Shown: piece by piece, positions 34,600-44,970 of the stretch
Numbering within the stretch: the stretch's first letter is position 1
Layout of the letters: each line of letters opens with the position of its first letter
From: Forficula auricularia
Taxonomy: Eukaryota > Arthropoda > Insecta > Dermaptera > Forficulidae
DNA: 64,000 nt
Reading direction: 5' to 3'
Assembly: GCA_024734495.1 (NCBI GenBank)
Contig: JALMQS010000055.1
Coordinates: 9,149,652 to 9,213,651 of the forward strand
Translations under genes and position numbers: made by a program
Notes under the pieces: generated by a model
What the model was told of the DNA's origin: nothing
Database searches by the model: none
What the model saw: only the letters and a program-made list of their open reading frames with translations

Positions 34600-35260
34600 T
34601 TATTTCTTAATATATCTCAAAAAAAAAAAAAATTAAAATTAAGACCATCCAAAAAATCTCAAATTTTTCAAAGGGTACCAACCTCCTTATGAGATTATTT
34701 TGCATTTTGTTGGAGAAATAAAAATTGATTTCTCGTGAAATTATTATTTATTCTATTAAAGGTTATTAAATAGATATACCTATAAGAAAATCTTAATTCG
34801 CCTTATTATCTCGAAAAAAATTTATATTTTCACTCTTTCTCGAAAGAGAAAATTTTACAAATGAGGCATTTTTCTATCAAAATTGTATTCTAAAAGATGG
34901 GGTAATAGAAATCTATTTATTCTAATATAGGTATATCAAAAAAATTAAAATTTACGACCCTCCGAAAAATCTGAAATTGGTACAAAGAGACCTCTATGGC
35001 CGAAATTTCATATTTTGAGAGGAAAATAGAATCTTCATTTCCAATAAATTATTATGGAATCAAATAGATAAGTCAATAGAGAAACTGGAAAATGTAATTT
35101 TAATATATATTAAAAATTCAGACCCTACGAAAATATTGAAATTGTTACAAATGGTCCCGCTTGTAGTCCAAATCTCCAATTTGGATAAGAAAAGAAGTAT
35201 ATATTCATTTCAATAAATCATTCATGCATAATAGGTGAGTTTATAGAGTCGAGAAAAAGT
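34600..35260. repeat. Diverged tandem repeat, about 160-180 bp unit
   Basis: Four loose units share TATATCTCAAAAAA/TATATCAAAAAAATT, GACCCTCCGAAAAATC and TTCATTTC(A/C)AATAAAT. Divergence is high. No coding potential. Confidence 0.55.
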
Positions 35261-35614
35261 ATCTCTTCTAATACACATATCTCAAAAAATAAATTGATGT
35301 GGCCATCCACATGACTTTACCATAGATCTTCTCCCTCTTTTATATTTAATATTTAATAAAATTACTTATAATCATTGACGGAAAAAAGCCCATCTCTGAT
35401 TTGGACTCATTAGCAATTCAAGATATCTCCATATAAATGAGAATCTTCTTATGTATATGTATATATCACTTTTCTTCGATTTTTATTTGGAAATTTTATT
35501 ATTTTAAATTATTTTTTAACTGCCCCTCCCCCTTCCCCACTATCACTTTCACATAGTGAGACATTTTCATAACGTCCTATAGAATGCATATGCAAAATTT
35601 CGTACAATTCGTTC

Positions 35615-36155
35615 AAAGGGTTTAGAAGTTATTGATCAGTCCGTCTCCAAAAACTACTTCAATATCTTAGAAGTTATATTGATAGTTCTATTTTTTGATC
35701 ACCCCACACACAATTTCTTTCTCTGAAAAAAACAATGACTCTTTTTTATTATAGATCCTTTTTATAATGATGGTGAATTCCATTTTTCTTGTTTTATTAG
35801 GTTTGAAAATTTTATGATTTTAATATTTTAACAGCCGCCCCCCCCCTTTAATTTTGGTTCGATTACAACGAAAAATCTAATCAGCTCTTGATCTCAATGC
35901 ACCAAAACTACATGTGAAATTTCGTTTGGATATTCGCACTAGTTTTTGAGCTAGAGCGTACACAAAATTTGGTAACGTACTAACAGATATTTTAGCAAAA
36001 TAATTTACATCTCGTGAAATATAATAACCTTCATGGTTTTGTTCAATTTTTTTATCAAAATAATTTCAGACGTTTTTGAGATATTTTAAAAAACGAAGCA
36101 AAAAAAAAATCAAAACATTTTTTTTCAGGCACGATTACAATACTTGATCATACTC
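35615..36155 (+). repeat. Direct repeat of about 500 bp, copy 2
   Basis: Homologous in order and orientation to 30110-30620, including the C-run and CAGGCACGATTACAATACTT near its end. The same end phrase is echoed near 47727. Confidence 0.85.
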
Positions 36156-36597
36156 TATATTTGTAAATTTCATAGAGAATATAAATGTTAAAGTAATAAA
36201 GACAACTGGAAATAATTTTTTTCTTAATTAAATAATTTCATGCTAGTATAAAAAATGTAAATGAATTATGAATGATATATGAATTTCTCCTGGTCGGACA
36301 GAGAAAAATCCAACTTATTTACTTTTATTTGACTAAAACTCGTATAGACTTGTCTTTGAAATTGTTGAACTGGAATATATACCAGGCAGGGACTTCAAAC
36401 CTTCTATCCGCACCCTTTTCGGAAAATTATTCATTAAAATTGCCCCTTGAAATTATGCAACAATTTTATTTCAATTTGAAAACCAATATACTTTTCAAAA
36501 CAAAATATGTTTTTTAGAAATATTTGAAATAACGAATAATAATTTGAAAATTTAAAGATCTCTTGATATTTTTAAATTGACCTTATACCTATAGGTA

Positions 36598-36677
36598 TGT
36601 ATTTATGAAAATACTCTAAATGTTTGAAATTTTAGGGATGATCCGCATCGACAGCATCCATGGACCGCACGTTACTG
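36598..36677. mobile_element. hAT-like MITE 3' end fragment
   Basis: GATGATCCGCATCGACAGCA then TCCATGGACCGCACG matches the right part of 1004-1267. The left part is missing. Confidence 0.6.
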
Positions 36678-36908
36678 GTATATATATAAACAAACATGTT
36701 CATAATTTTTTATATATGTATTCTTTTCTTCATTACTTTTTGCACAATTATTTTTTGATTATTTTTTTCAACTAATACTAAAATAATTATTTTTCATAAG
36801 AATTTTGCTGGCTTGCTGTGTACTGGATATATTAATTTTTTTATTGTTAAAGGATAAATAAATTGAATTGCTTCTTTCCAGTAACTTATTATTATTCAAA
36901 TGGTTAAT

Positions 36909-36947
36909 CCAAATATTTCGAGAGCGCTATCGGCATCTCTTCCCCAG
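36909..36947 (-). ncRNA. Hammerhead-like motif, family G
   Basis: Box CTGGGGA (CTGAGGA inferred from the sister arm), extra A, stem II GAGA..TCTC, GAAA, ATAT then T. GGTTTCC before and GGATTAACC after can form stem I. The box is mutated at a core position. Confidence 0.45.
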
Positions 36948-37010
36948 TGGAAACCACTCCCCCACCAATGTGTTTGTACAGTCGGCACATTGGTAGGGGA
37001 GTGGTTTCCA

Positions 37011-37049
37011 CTTGAGGAAGAGATGCCGAAAGTGCTCTCGAAATATTTG
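37011..37049 (+). ncRNA. Hammerhead-like motif, family G
   Basis: Box CTTGAGGA (one extra T), stem II GAGA..TCTC, GAAA, ATAT, T. The two arms differ at the box and in stem II, so they have evolved separately since pairing. Confidence 0.45.
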
Positions 37050-37122
37050 GATTAACCATTTGAATAATAATAAGTTACTAGAAGAAGCAATTCAATTTAT
37101 TTATCCTTTAACAATAAAAAAA

Positions 37123-38030
37123 TATTTTTCTTTATTTCTTTTTTTATTTTTCCTCCCTTCTTCTCATTTAGTTGAATTTCCAGATTCGATTGCTGCAAGT
37201 GATTATTATTATTCATGAATCGTTGCGTGTGATCTCTATCATAATATCATAAAAAGTGAATAAAAATATTAATATTATTATTAGTGTTGTGCCGCTTCCG
37301 GGCAACATGCCTAGTACAAGTAATTTAATTAAAGAGAGTGGATTTTCTTAACAAGAGTGATGCCTATAATTTTTTTGTAAAATCATTGTTAAATAGTATG
37401 TGGTTGAGGTATTTTTTTAAACCATGACCAAATGAAAAACGAAGAGACGTGTAATGATAGATTGAAAGTCATCGATCATTGGCACTGCCACTTGCACTGG
37501 CACTGAAAAAAGAATTGAACTGGGGTTCAATAGCTGGATCATATTTATAAATAGCCCCGAGTGGGCAGGCCGATTTTAGATGCTAGGATATTAATATATA
37601 TTATTTAAATTTCTTTTTTTAATATGTAGTTAATTTATTCGAATCTGAATATTTTTGATTATCAGGTATATAATTATTAATGCTGATTTAATTTATTATT
37701 ATTCAGCTACCTCCATTATAATATTTTCTCATAAAAAAGTTGAAGTATTATAGAATGACTTAAGAGTGAATTACAAATTGACTTCTTTTAGAATACTTAG
37801 TTTTAGTGCTTTGGAAATTTTCTTTGTGCGAACGGCTTATAGAAAGTTGAAACGTAGTATAATAATATAATGAAATTTATAAATACATTCGTGTGTGCCA
37901 AATTTTAGCTCTTATCTATTCAAAATGAAAATCCAAAAATCTTGTTTTGATGTTAAGCCTTTAAAACTATATAACCTCTAAAATATTAACATAACTTCCC
38001 TATTCTTCTTATTTTTAATTTTGTATTATT
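37123..38030. other. No recognised feature
   Basis: AT-rich; short G/C phrase at 37310-37330 and 37550-37580. Nothing recurs. Confidence 0.4.
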
Positions 38031-38083
38031 TATTAAAACAGAAAGAAAAATCTTATTAATTTTTGAAAAATGTATTATTGTTA

Positions 38084-38118
38084 ATACATGTTTCGAGCCT
38101 AGCCGAACTCATCTTCAC
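38084..38118 (-). ncRNA. Hammerhead-like motif, family E
   Basis: Box GTGAAGA (C changed to G), extra T, stem II GAG(T)..(G)CTC, GAAA, ACATGT, A. Confidence 0.55.
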
Positions 38119-38217
38119 TTAACACTAAACACTTATTACTTTACATAATTATTTTATATATTACAGCTTTCACAATATATAAAATAATTATGTAAAGTAA
38201 AAAGTGTTTTGTATTAA

Positions 38218-38251
38218 CTGAAGATGGGTTCGATAGACCCGAAACATGTAT
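38218..38251 (+). ncRNA. Hammerhead ribozyme motif, family E, core intact
   Basis: Box CTGAAGA, extra T, stem II GGGT/ACCC, GAAA, palindrome ACATGT, A at the cleavage position. Stem I TTAA before the box pairs with TTAA after it. The GGG-CCC pairing here against GAG-CTC in the sister arm is compensatory. Confidence 0.7.
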
Positions 38252-38458
38252 TAACAATAATAGATTTTTCAAAAATTAAGAGATTTGTTCTTTCTGTTTT
38301 AATATTTTTTTAGAAATTTATTGAAGCAATTATTTTACATGAATTAATGTATTTGAGCTTCAACTTCGGAGATTACTTCTCCACCATAGACTGTCCTTGA
38401 TCATCTTTTTAGTCCTTGTTTTTAATAAGAGGAAAAAACTAATTAAATAAAAAAACCT

Positions 38459-38660
38459 TCGGATTTAATAGATGGCACCATCTTTGATCTATGATTTTCT
38501 AGTACCATCGGATTTAATAGATGACACCATCTTTGATCTATGATTTTCTAGTACCATCGGATTTAATAGATGACACACCATCTTTGATCTATGATTTTCT
38601 AGTAAACCATCGGATTTAATGATGACACCATCTTTGATCTATGATTTTCTAGTAAATTTG
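38459..38660 (+). repeat. Tandem repeat, four units of about 56 bp
   Basis: Unit: ATCGGATTTAATAGATGACA then CCATCTTTGATCTATGATTT and TCTAGTACC. Units differ by 1-3 base indels. Single copies flank the inverted element at 61978-62285, so the unit is the end of that family. Confidence 0.9.
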
Positions 38661-38945
38661 AATCTATTACCATCGGCAAATTAATATCTTTCATAAAAAA
38701 AAAAACCTCTTTTCCGATAATTATTCCAATTCCAATATCATTCCATTCTTTCCCAATTCATTCTATCTTTCTGTTTTAATAAATAATACAAGATTAATAA
38801 GAAGAATAAGAAAGTTATTTTGATAATCTGAGCAATCGAGAATATTTTGAGTCTAAAATATTAGAAAAATATAATTATTCATTATATATATGTTGGTATC
38901 GGGAAATAAGGACTATATTTTTTATGCAAATAATTTATATTTTAT

Positions 38946-38980
38946 TGCCAACGTTTCATCAACTTTGTTGACTTCTTCAG
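38946..38980 (-). ncRNA. Hammerhead ribozyme motif, family F
   Basis: CTGAAGA, extra A, stem II GTCAAC/GTTGAT with AAA loop, GAAA, ACGT, T, then GGC, which pairs with GCC before the box as stem I. All core positions fit if cleavage is after GTT. Confidence 0.65.
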
Positions 38981-39156
38981 GGCTCAAATAGTTATCTTCC
39001 TTGCATATTTGTCATTTTTATAATTATTTCTTAGTAAACATAGCAAGGCAAGTCATTAACATCAATCAGATTGAAAATTTTTAATAATTTTGAAAAATTT
39101 TACTAAGAAAGAATTATAAAAATGACAAATATGCAAGGAAGATAACTATTTGAGCC

Positions 39157-39191
39157 CTGAAGAAGTCAACAAAGTTGATGAAACGTTGGCA
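39157..39191 (+). ncRNA. Hammerhead ribozyme motif, family F
   Basis: Same sequence as the opposite arm: CTGAAGA, GTCAAC/GTTGAT, GAAA, ACGT, T. Stem I GCC/GGC is immediately adjacent. Confidence 0.65.
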
Positions 39192-39779
39192 ATAAAATAT
39201 AAATTATTTGCATAAAAAAATATAGTCCTTATTTCCCGATACCAACTTTAATAATTTAATCGATGGACATAACTAATCAAAATAATTATATATATGTATA
39301 ATGTATATGTTTTTTGCATAAAGCAGAGAACAACCTCCTCTTGAAAAATATTTACCATCAATTTTTTATCAGTTTAAACGGAAATATCAAAAAGATAAAT
39401 CTGATTTTGAGATTTTCAAAATATATATAAAAGAGCAATTGACAGGCGATTGGTTGGTTGTTGGTTGTTAGATGTTGATGAAAACCTATCATCGAAACAG
39501 CAAATGTGACAGCTGCACTTTTGGGAGTAATCAATACCATTTTATTTAATGTCACCCGCGATTGTCAATCATTCAAAACATTATTGCACTCTTTTTTAAT
39601 TTCCAATTTAAATTCAAAACATATAATCAGGTCGTGGATGGGGAGTTAGGAGTATTTTTTCATTATTATCCAATTTACTAATTTTTAAAAATTAAGTCAT
39701 AAAGATGTGAAGTCCATAATTAATAGCTAAAGGTTAGGATAATCAAGAGAGATTGCTATTTTTTTGGAAAAACATACTT

Positions 39780-40030
39780 ATACCAAAAAGGTGTAGCCTT
39801 TGTAGTTCAGGATAGGACCCTTGCATCGTGAAAAGAAGAAGGGGAATAAGAAATTTCAGAGATTGGGTCGGGGTTGAAAGTACCTGTGATTACAGGTTTT
39901 GAAAGATTGAAGTTTATATCTCGCGGAAAAACGAATGCAAGAGAGAGTTTCAGTCTCTAGAAATCATAGGGATAAACGACTTCGTGATCTATTGAATTCG
40001 ATTTGTTATGGATAATTTTTATTACGTCAC
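39780..40030 (-). pseudogene. LINE 3' end, minus strand
   Basis: Inverted copy of the 33660-34019 family: 3' UTR phrase GGTGTAGCCTTTGTAG and the degenerate C-terminal codons. The family A element at 40047-40473 lies a few bases to its right. Confidence 0.7.
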
Positions 40031-40199
40031 AAGGGTTATATTCAAATTGAAAAGTTTTTGTTTTACCGAGAGTAGCAGAGTTGTTGATTCACAAAGAGAA
40101 ACAAAGAGGTTGTCCTCTGCTTGATGCAAATAAACATACACACATATATATCGAGATGATATATCTGTATATATATAAATATATATTATTTATTTGTTT

Positions 40200-40240
40200 G
40201 AGACTATAGTTTCGAAGACTTGGTCTTCATCATCAGTCTT
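40200..40240 (-). ncRNA. Hammerhead ribozyme motif, family A, core intact
   Basis: CTGATGA, extra T, stem II GAAGAC/GTCTTC with CAA loop, GAAA, ACTATAGT, C. Stem I begins AGA/TCT. All core bases present. Confidence 0.85.
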
Positions 40241-40336
40241 TTAGTTCTAAGCTGACCACCAGTGAAGAAGGAACATCAAATTTTCAATATCCATCCGATA
40301 TTGACTCCATGAAAAACAACATTTATAATTAAAAAA

Positions 40337-40375
40337 GACTGATGATGAAGACCAAGTCTTCGAAACTATAGTCTC
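40337..40375 (+). ncRNA. Hammerhead ribozyme motif, family A, core intact
   Basis: Same motif as the opposite arm. Stem I can extend to the outer AATTATAAA-type segment (TTTATAATT before the box). GAAGAC/GTCTTC here versus GAAGGT/ACCTTC at 15155-15193 is a double compensatory change. Confidence 0.85.
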
Positions 40376-40484
40376 AAACAAATAAATAATATATATGCAG
40401 ATGTATAATCTCGATATATATGTGTGTATGTTTATTTGCATCAAGCAGAGGACAACCTCTTTGTTTCTCTTTGTTATATTCAAA

Positions 40485-41265
40485 CTCTAGGGAATTAAAC
40501 TCCAGGTGCCGAAAAAACAGTCGGGGCCGATGGCTGTCCTTCGTCTAGAAACCAATATGACATTTTTACTAATATAATACTCGTAAACATTTTTTACTCC
40601 AAGATTTAATTTCGATCATTAAAAAATTTCGCCTTTAAGTGACTAATCTAAGCATACAGGCAAACCATGATGTTTAAATAGTGAATGAGAATTTTAAGTA
40701 TGAAAGCTCCAAAGGGCAATGGAATCACTATTCTTTGAATCAATACCATACTAAAATTCAAATTGACGAGACTAGCGTACTTCATATTTCTAAGGGAAAT
40801 TCCGAAAGATTTTCTACTAGTGTATTCAAGTTATTTTAGATATATTTATCAGTAACTACTTGATCGCCAAATTTTTTAATGGTAAAACTTAAATCTTCCG
40901 GCTAAAAACTCGGCTCCCTCACTAACCCTACTAACACTTTTTCTTATGTGCTGTCTAAATGGGCTTTGTTCCCGGTGACAATAAATAAATAAAAAAAAAA
41001 TCTTAAATCTTATAGTAAATTTTTTTCGATTTTTATATACGATTATATTAGATAGGATTTTCTAGAAGGAAAGCCATTAGCCTTAATTGTTTTTTATCAC
41101 TTGTGGTCGATTCCCGAGGGTGTGAATATAATCCATCTGATACTGACATACATGGCTAAAACGCCTTTTAATTCATTTATAAAGAAATGAGTTGTTTCAA
41201 ATGAATAAACCATTGGCCAGGATTTACAAGTAATTTAAATTAGAAGTGCCTATAAGGTGGGTTAG
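40485..41265. other. No gene recognised; possible LINE tail
   Basis: 40940-41000 (GTCTAAATGGGCTTTGTTCC then GACAATAAATAAATAAAA) looks like the 3' end and tail of a LINE. The rest is AT-rich and single copy. Confidence 0.35.
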
Positions 41266-41268
41266 TAG

Positions 41269-41526
41269 CTATATATCAATAATATCATCATCATAATCAT
41301 CATTGATTATAAGTACAACATAAAGCTGGTTTGACGCAACTTCCCAGCTCCACTCAACTGCCCATGCCAACTTTTTAACTTTTCTAAAAGTCCCACATCC
41401 TAATAGTTGCATTATCAGTGGAAAATAATCAAATCTAGGTCTTCCTTTTCTCATTTTCTTTCCGGCTTTGCCCTTTAAAATCTCCATTAGCAATCCCCTG
41501 TACATGTAGTCTATCATAAATAGCAA
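41269..41526 (-). pseudogene. LINE reverse transcriptase C-terminal relic (RTE/CR1-like)
   Basis: The minus strand encodes YMYRGLLMEILKGKAGKKMR then KGRPRFDYFPLIMQLLGC and VKKLAWAVEWSWEVASNQL. This follows the familiar tail of such enzymes (LL..IL.GK..GKR..GRPR..W......G....ELKRLA.D...WR). Only this end survives. Related but from a different position of the protein than 59430-59628. Confidence 0.65.
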
Positions 41527-41726
41527 TAATAATTATTAAACAATAAAAAGTGAGATGTAGATTAGGCTAGAATCCCCATACTAGATAATTTTGTTTCAAG
41601 TCAAATCAACTGATAATGATGTTCTGACATGTGTTTTAGATGACCATACCAGAGAAGTTACCATATTTTTCTCTAAATCTGTTTGTTAATTATTGTTTTG
41701 TACATCCATATTTGTAAATTATTATA

Positions 41727-42512
41727 CAACAACACTCGCTTTGCGTCGTTTCGTTTTGCGTTTTTGAGGCTTGCGTCGCTGCTTAATTAGTACTAATTTT
41801 CACTGTGCGTCGTTAGATTTTCGATGTTGCGTTGTTTTGGGTTCGAGTCTTTAATTTTTTTTTTGAAATTTTTTTTTTTAAAGATGGCACCACTTTTGTT
41901 TCTAATTGCTCCATGCCACGAAACTCGGGGATTCCCTTTCTAACTGAAAATCAACGCAATTTTAATACAGTTTTATTTTCACTTGGTTTTGCTAATTTTA
42001 TAGTTCAGTTTCAATTATGTAGTGTGTTGTGCTTTTTGTAACGTTTCAATTAGTGTGTTGTAGATTTTTTTTTAAGAGAATAATAAATTTTCATAACGAA
42101 TATCAATTGCTACAAGGAAATTTATTTTACATTGAAAAAAAGCTGTTCAGCAAATATTGGACCAATTTTTTGTGAAAGAAAGCCGACTTACGACAACAGC
42201 CACTATGGACTCATCAGACAGTGATTAATTTTAATTTTGTTTTTCATAAATCAATTAAATAGTTTATTTTGTTTTAATTGAATACGTTTTTTTTGTTTTT
42301 GTGTGTATGTAATAAAATTTTATATTATTTTTGTTTTTTAAATGTTTACTTTGTTCAATTTTCTTTTTTAAAAAGTAGTATTTTCGTAACCCTGAAACCT
42401 ATCTTCGATCTTTACATGGTTTGCTATAGAAAATCTTAATTCACTTTGCGTCGTTTTAATTTGCGTCGTGTTTTTTTGGAACGTAACCCCGACGCAAGGT
42501 GAGGTATTGGTG
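41727..42512 (+). mobile_element. Tigger/pogo-like element with transposase tail
   Basis: Ends CAACAACACTCGCTTTGCGT and complement of CACCAATACCTCACCTTGCG are flanked by TA (41725-41726 and 42513-42514). Sub-terminal repeats of TTTGCGTCG occur at both ends (41740-41830 and 42440-42500), as in Tigger elements. Near the middle-right (about 42155-42228) a frame reads QFFVKESRLTTTATM then DSSDSD and stop, resembling the acidic extreme C-terminus of Tigger-type transposases. The DDE core is missing. Confidence 0.82.
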
Positions 42513-42544
42513 TATATTCAAAATTCAAAACAGGTACATGATTA

Positions 42545-43005
42545 AAAAATTTAAGTTTTCCGAGAATTGCAAATTGTTGATTCATAAAGAGAAATCAATA
42601 AGGGTGTCTTTTGCTTGATATAAATATAAATATATATAGGCATACAAGGCCAAACCTTCGAAACTATAGTCTCTAGCAAATAAATTATATAGGTAGGTAT
42701 CAGTGGCGAGCTGAGACATTTCAATCAGGGGATGCTGTCCAAATAAGTAACCTTCATTTTTTTAATTTTATTTTAATCTTCGCTTTTTCTTTTCATTTTT
42801 TTTTGCAAATTTCATCAAACATGGGCTTCATAGAATTTTTCGTTATTTTTCAAATTTAATATTAGATTTTTTATGACACGGTATGAAAATATTTTGAAAT
42901 TTTAGGGATGCGGCCGCATCCACAGCACCATGTACCGCACGCCACCGGAAGGTATATGTAGGACAACCTTATTGATTTCTATTTAGAAAACAGGTAAACT
43001 GAAAG
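42545..43005 (+). mobile_element. Family A fragment carrying a nested hAT MITE
   Basis: Left terminal module (TTGTTGATTCATAAAGAGAA), a half ribozyme at about 42649-42675 (stem II 3' side, GAAA and ACTATAGT C present, box lost), then the MITE, then the rest of the family A end (GACAACCTTATTGATTTC). Confidence 0.7.
42701..42947. mobile_element. hAT-like MITE, family with CAGTGGCG ends, copy 2
   Basis: Starts CAGTGGCGAG and ends with complement of CGGTGGCGTGCGGTAC. Flanked by near-identical 8-mers GTAGGTAT and GAAGGTAT, which supports an hAT-type 8-bp duplication. Inserted in the family A copy. Confidence 0.8.
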
Positions 43006-43134
43006 TCTTAAAACTTATACACTCTTAAAGCCTTTTTTTAAAGACACCTAAAAATTTATTTACCCTAATCTATGTATAAATCATTTAAAATTTGAACAAT
43101 AATAATCTCAAATTTCTCTGTTTTGTATTTTCAG

Positions 43135-43365
43135 TGGGAAATGGAAAGAGGCAAAACTTTTGATTTACATCTGGATAAAGTATTGTATAATAGGGTGGTT
43201 GCCAACAAACATAATATATGTATCTACCAAACTACCCCAGCCCTTCTTTCAACACTAATCCCATTATTTCTTGCTTCATCTACGGATGATTTATTTATTT
43301 CTCGTATTCTCACTCTTATCTCAGTTGTTGTTAACTTGTGGTTCTCTGTTATTCCTAAGAATTAA
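43135..43365 (+). CDS. Possible terminal exon with membrane segment
   Basis: A good 3' splice site (CTCTGTTTTGTATTTTCAG, AG at 43133-43134) precedes an open stretch that starts WEMERGKTFDLHLDK. It contains a hydrophobic segment (ALLSTLIPLFLASS and, after TDDLFISR, ILTLISVVVNLWFSVI) and stops at 43363-43365. The protein has one or two possible membrane helices. I do not recognise it, and no upstream exon is visible. AT-rich intergenic DNA can produce this by chance. Confidence 0.28.
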   Translation, partial: WEMERGKTFDLHLDKVLYNRVVANKHNICIYQTTPALLSTLIPLFLASSTDDLFISRILTLISVVVNLWFSVIPKN

Positions 43366-44165
43366 AAGAAGGGTGAGGGGAGCTAAAGTAAGTTCTCTAT
43401 TGTACAATACGCAACAAAATCATACCGGTTTTATTAAAAAACTAGTTTTCTAGTTACAATTTATTTTCCCAACTATTTAACAAATCCATGCAAGCATTTT
43501 ATTCAATTAATGTTTTGATTATTCTTTAATCGCTTGTAGTGAAGAATTCAACTGTATTAATCCGCGTTTATCATTTAACGGCCCAATTATATACTCAGAG
43601 GTCACCGAGTGCCTACGGCCCTGAATTAAATCCATTCTCGTTCAATTATATTAAAGTTCACATTTCGAAACAGAGAGGAATATTGTTCAGCTTCTGAAAT
43701 AAAAAAAAAATCAGAATGTCTCCCTACTGTGTTCTTTTTCAAGATACAGTTGTATTATCACGTTTGATAAGGGACCATTTTAGGTTTTTTGAAAGCTGTC
43801 AAATGGGTCGACAAATGCATCAGGAGTCAAATGGTCTCGCTTATCTCTAAAGAATTAGCCTCTCTCTTTCACACACACACACATACAGAGCCACACAGAC
43901 ATCCATAGTCGCCCTAGTATAATATTCGATTAATAGATAATAAATTTGAAATTGTCAGAAATTAATTTCTAGAAAATTTAATAAATAACTCATAATATTT
44001 TATCAAAATTTAAAGGATAGATAGGAGAAAATCTAATTAGAAATTTATTTATGGGAATTTTATTATTATTAATTAAGGGTTAAAGACCGTTTCAGTGGCA
44101 AAGGTCCTTCACGCTCCCATGGTGTTATATTTTCTTGAGTAGATTCTGCCCAATTTGATAACAGC
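43366..44165. other. Single-copy stretch
   Basis: 43540-43870 is more balanced in composition; a (CA)n run lies at about 43870-43885. No gene recognised. Confidence 0.4.
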
Positions 44166-44169
44166 AAAT

Positions 44170-44290
44170 AAACATTTATAAAATTGAAAAGATTTTCTCG
44201 CCGAGAGTAGAAGAGTGGTTTATTTTTAAGAAGAAATCAATGAGGGTATCCTCTGATTTATGTAAATAAGGATTCGCCTATATATATATG
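44170..44290 (+). mobile_element. Family A terminal fragment
   Basis: AAAATTGAAAAGATTTTCTC, GCCGAGAGTAGAAGAGTGG and GAAATCAATGAGGGTATCCT match the family A end. No ribozyme. Confidence 0.65.
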
Positions 44291-44639
44291 TAAATTTGAA
44301 ATTAACGCCAAACTGACAAAGCACGGAACGCTCCTCAGAAGAGACAGAAGAATCAAATATCTAACCTTAACATGTCTTTTTGATATCATTTTATAATATA
44401 GCATTATATAGAGTCTTATAAGAATTTAATATTATAATAGAAATAATTGCTAACACTGTAAATATATTATTATTCTAAATTATATTTAGAATAAATAAAA
44501 GGACATTGAATTTTGATTCTTCTTTATAGGTAATTAATCATGTTCATTCAAACAATATTGTATTATATATAAATAATATTTCTGAAAATATATTTCTTCT
44601 TTATAGCTGAATCGTCTTTAATTACCTTCAAAACCCCAC

Positions 44640-44805
44640 GGGGGAAGAATAAACTTTATTACATATATATATAATAATTTATTTGCTACAAACCATTTTC
44701 GAAGGTTTCATCATCATCAGTCTTTTTAATTAAAAATATACTATTTGTTATTTCTAATGGGTTCAAAAACCAGATTAGATATAGGTCAATCCGTTTTGTT
44801 GTAAT
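44640..44805 (-). mobile_element. Family A fragment, subtype 1, ribozyme decayed
   Basis: The motif at 44690-44733 keeps CTGATGA but the stem II loop region is expanded and ACTATAGT is lost. It is followed by TTATTTCTAATGGGTTCAA as in other subtype 1 copies. Confidence 0.6.
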
Positions 44806-44970
44806 AATAAGATGCTCACTCAACAAATAAGTTTAATTGTTATATAAATTTTATTCAGGGAGAATTTGTGTTAAAACTAATAAAATTAAAAAACATTACT
44901 TGGCTAAAGGGGAGGTCGCAGGCTCGAAATCTGCAGAATTTTTTCCTTTTCAATAAAAAATAATGAAATG

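Larger units (their letters stand above)
36835..37122. mobile_element. Hammerhead element family G (long perfect-like palindrome)
   Basis: Arms of about 130 bp (TATTGTTAAAGGATAAATAA .. CACCAATGTG and the inverted copy) enclose a 13-bp loop. Each arm carries a ribozyme-like motif: minus 36909-36947 and plus 37011-37049. Confidence 0.75.
38031..38304. mobile_element. Hammerhead element family E (inverted pair)
   Basis: Ends TATTAAAACAGAAAG and CTTTCTGTTTTAATA. Arms include ATTGTTAATACATGTTTCG and its complement. Ribozyme motifs at 38084-38118 (minus) and 38218-38251 (plus) face each other across AT-rich inner arms. Confidence 0.8.
38892..39246. mobile_element. Hammerhead element family F (inverted pair)
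   Basis: Terminal inverted repeats GTTGGTATCGGGAAATAAGG. Long arms include ATTTGTCATTTTTATAATT. Two identical ribozyme-like motifs (38946-38980 minus, 39157-39191 plus) face inward. Confidence 0.82.
40047..40473. mobile_element. Hammerhead element family A, complete inverted pair
   Basis: A 427-bp element flanked by an 11-bp target duplication TTATATTCAAA (40036-40046 and 40474-40484). The left arm has the full terminal module (TTTTACCGAGAGTAGCAGAG .. AGGTTGTCCTCTGCTTGATG); the right arm is truncated in it. Two intact ribozymes (40200-40240 minus, 40337-40375 plus) face inward around a loop at 40245-40335 that is shared with 670-745. There is no open frame large enough for an enzyme. The layout and variable-length duplication fit retroposition in Penelope-like fashion; the assignment is inference. 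Confidence 0.88.

Noticed and set aside
38459..38660. A CRISPR array
   Set aside because: Four head-to-tail units of about 56 bp with no distinct spacers; an ordinary tandem repeat in a eukaryotic genome.
41720..42520. CpG-island promoter because of many TTTGCGTCG motifs
   Set aside because: The motifs lie in the terminal regions of a TA-flanked Tigger-like element.
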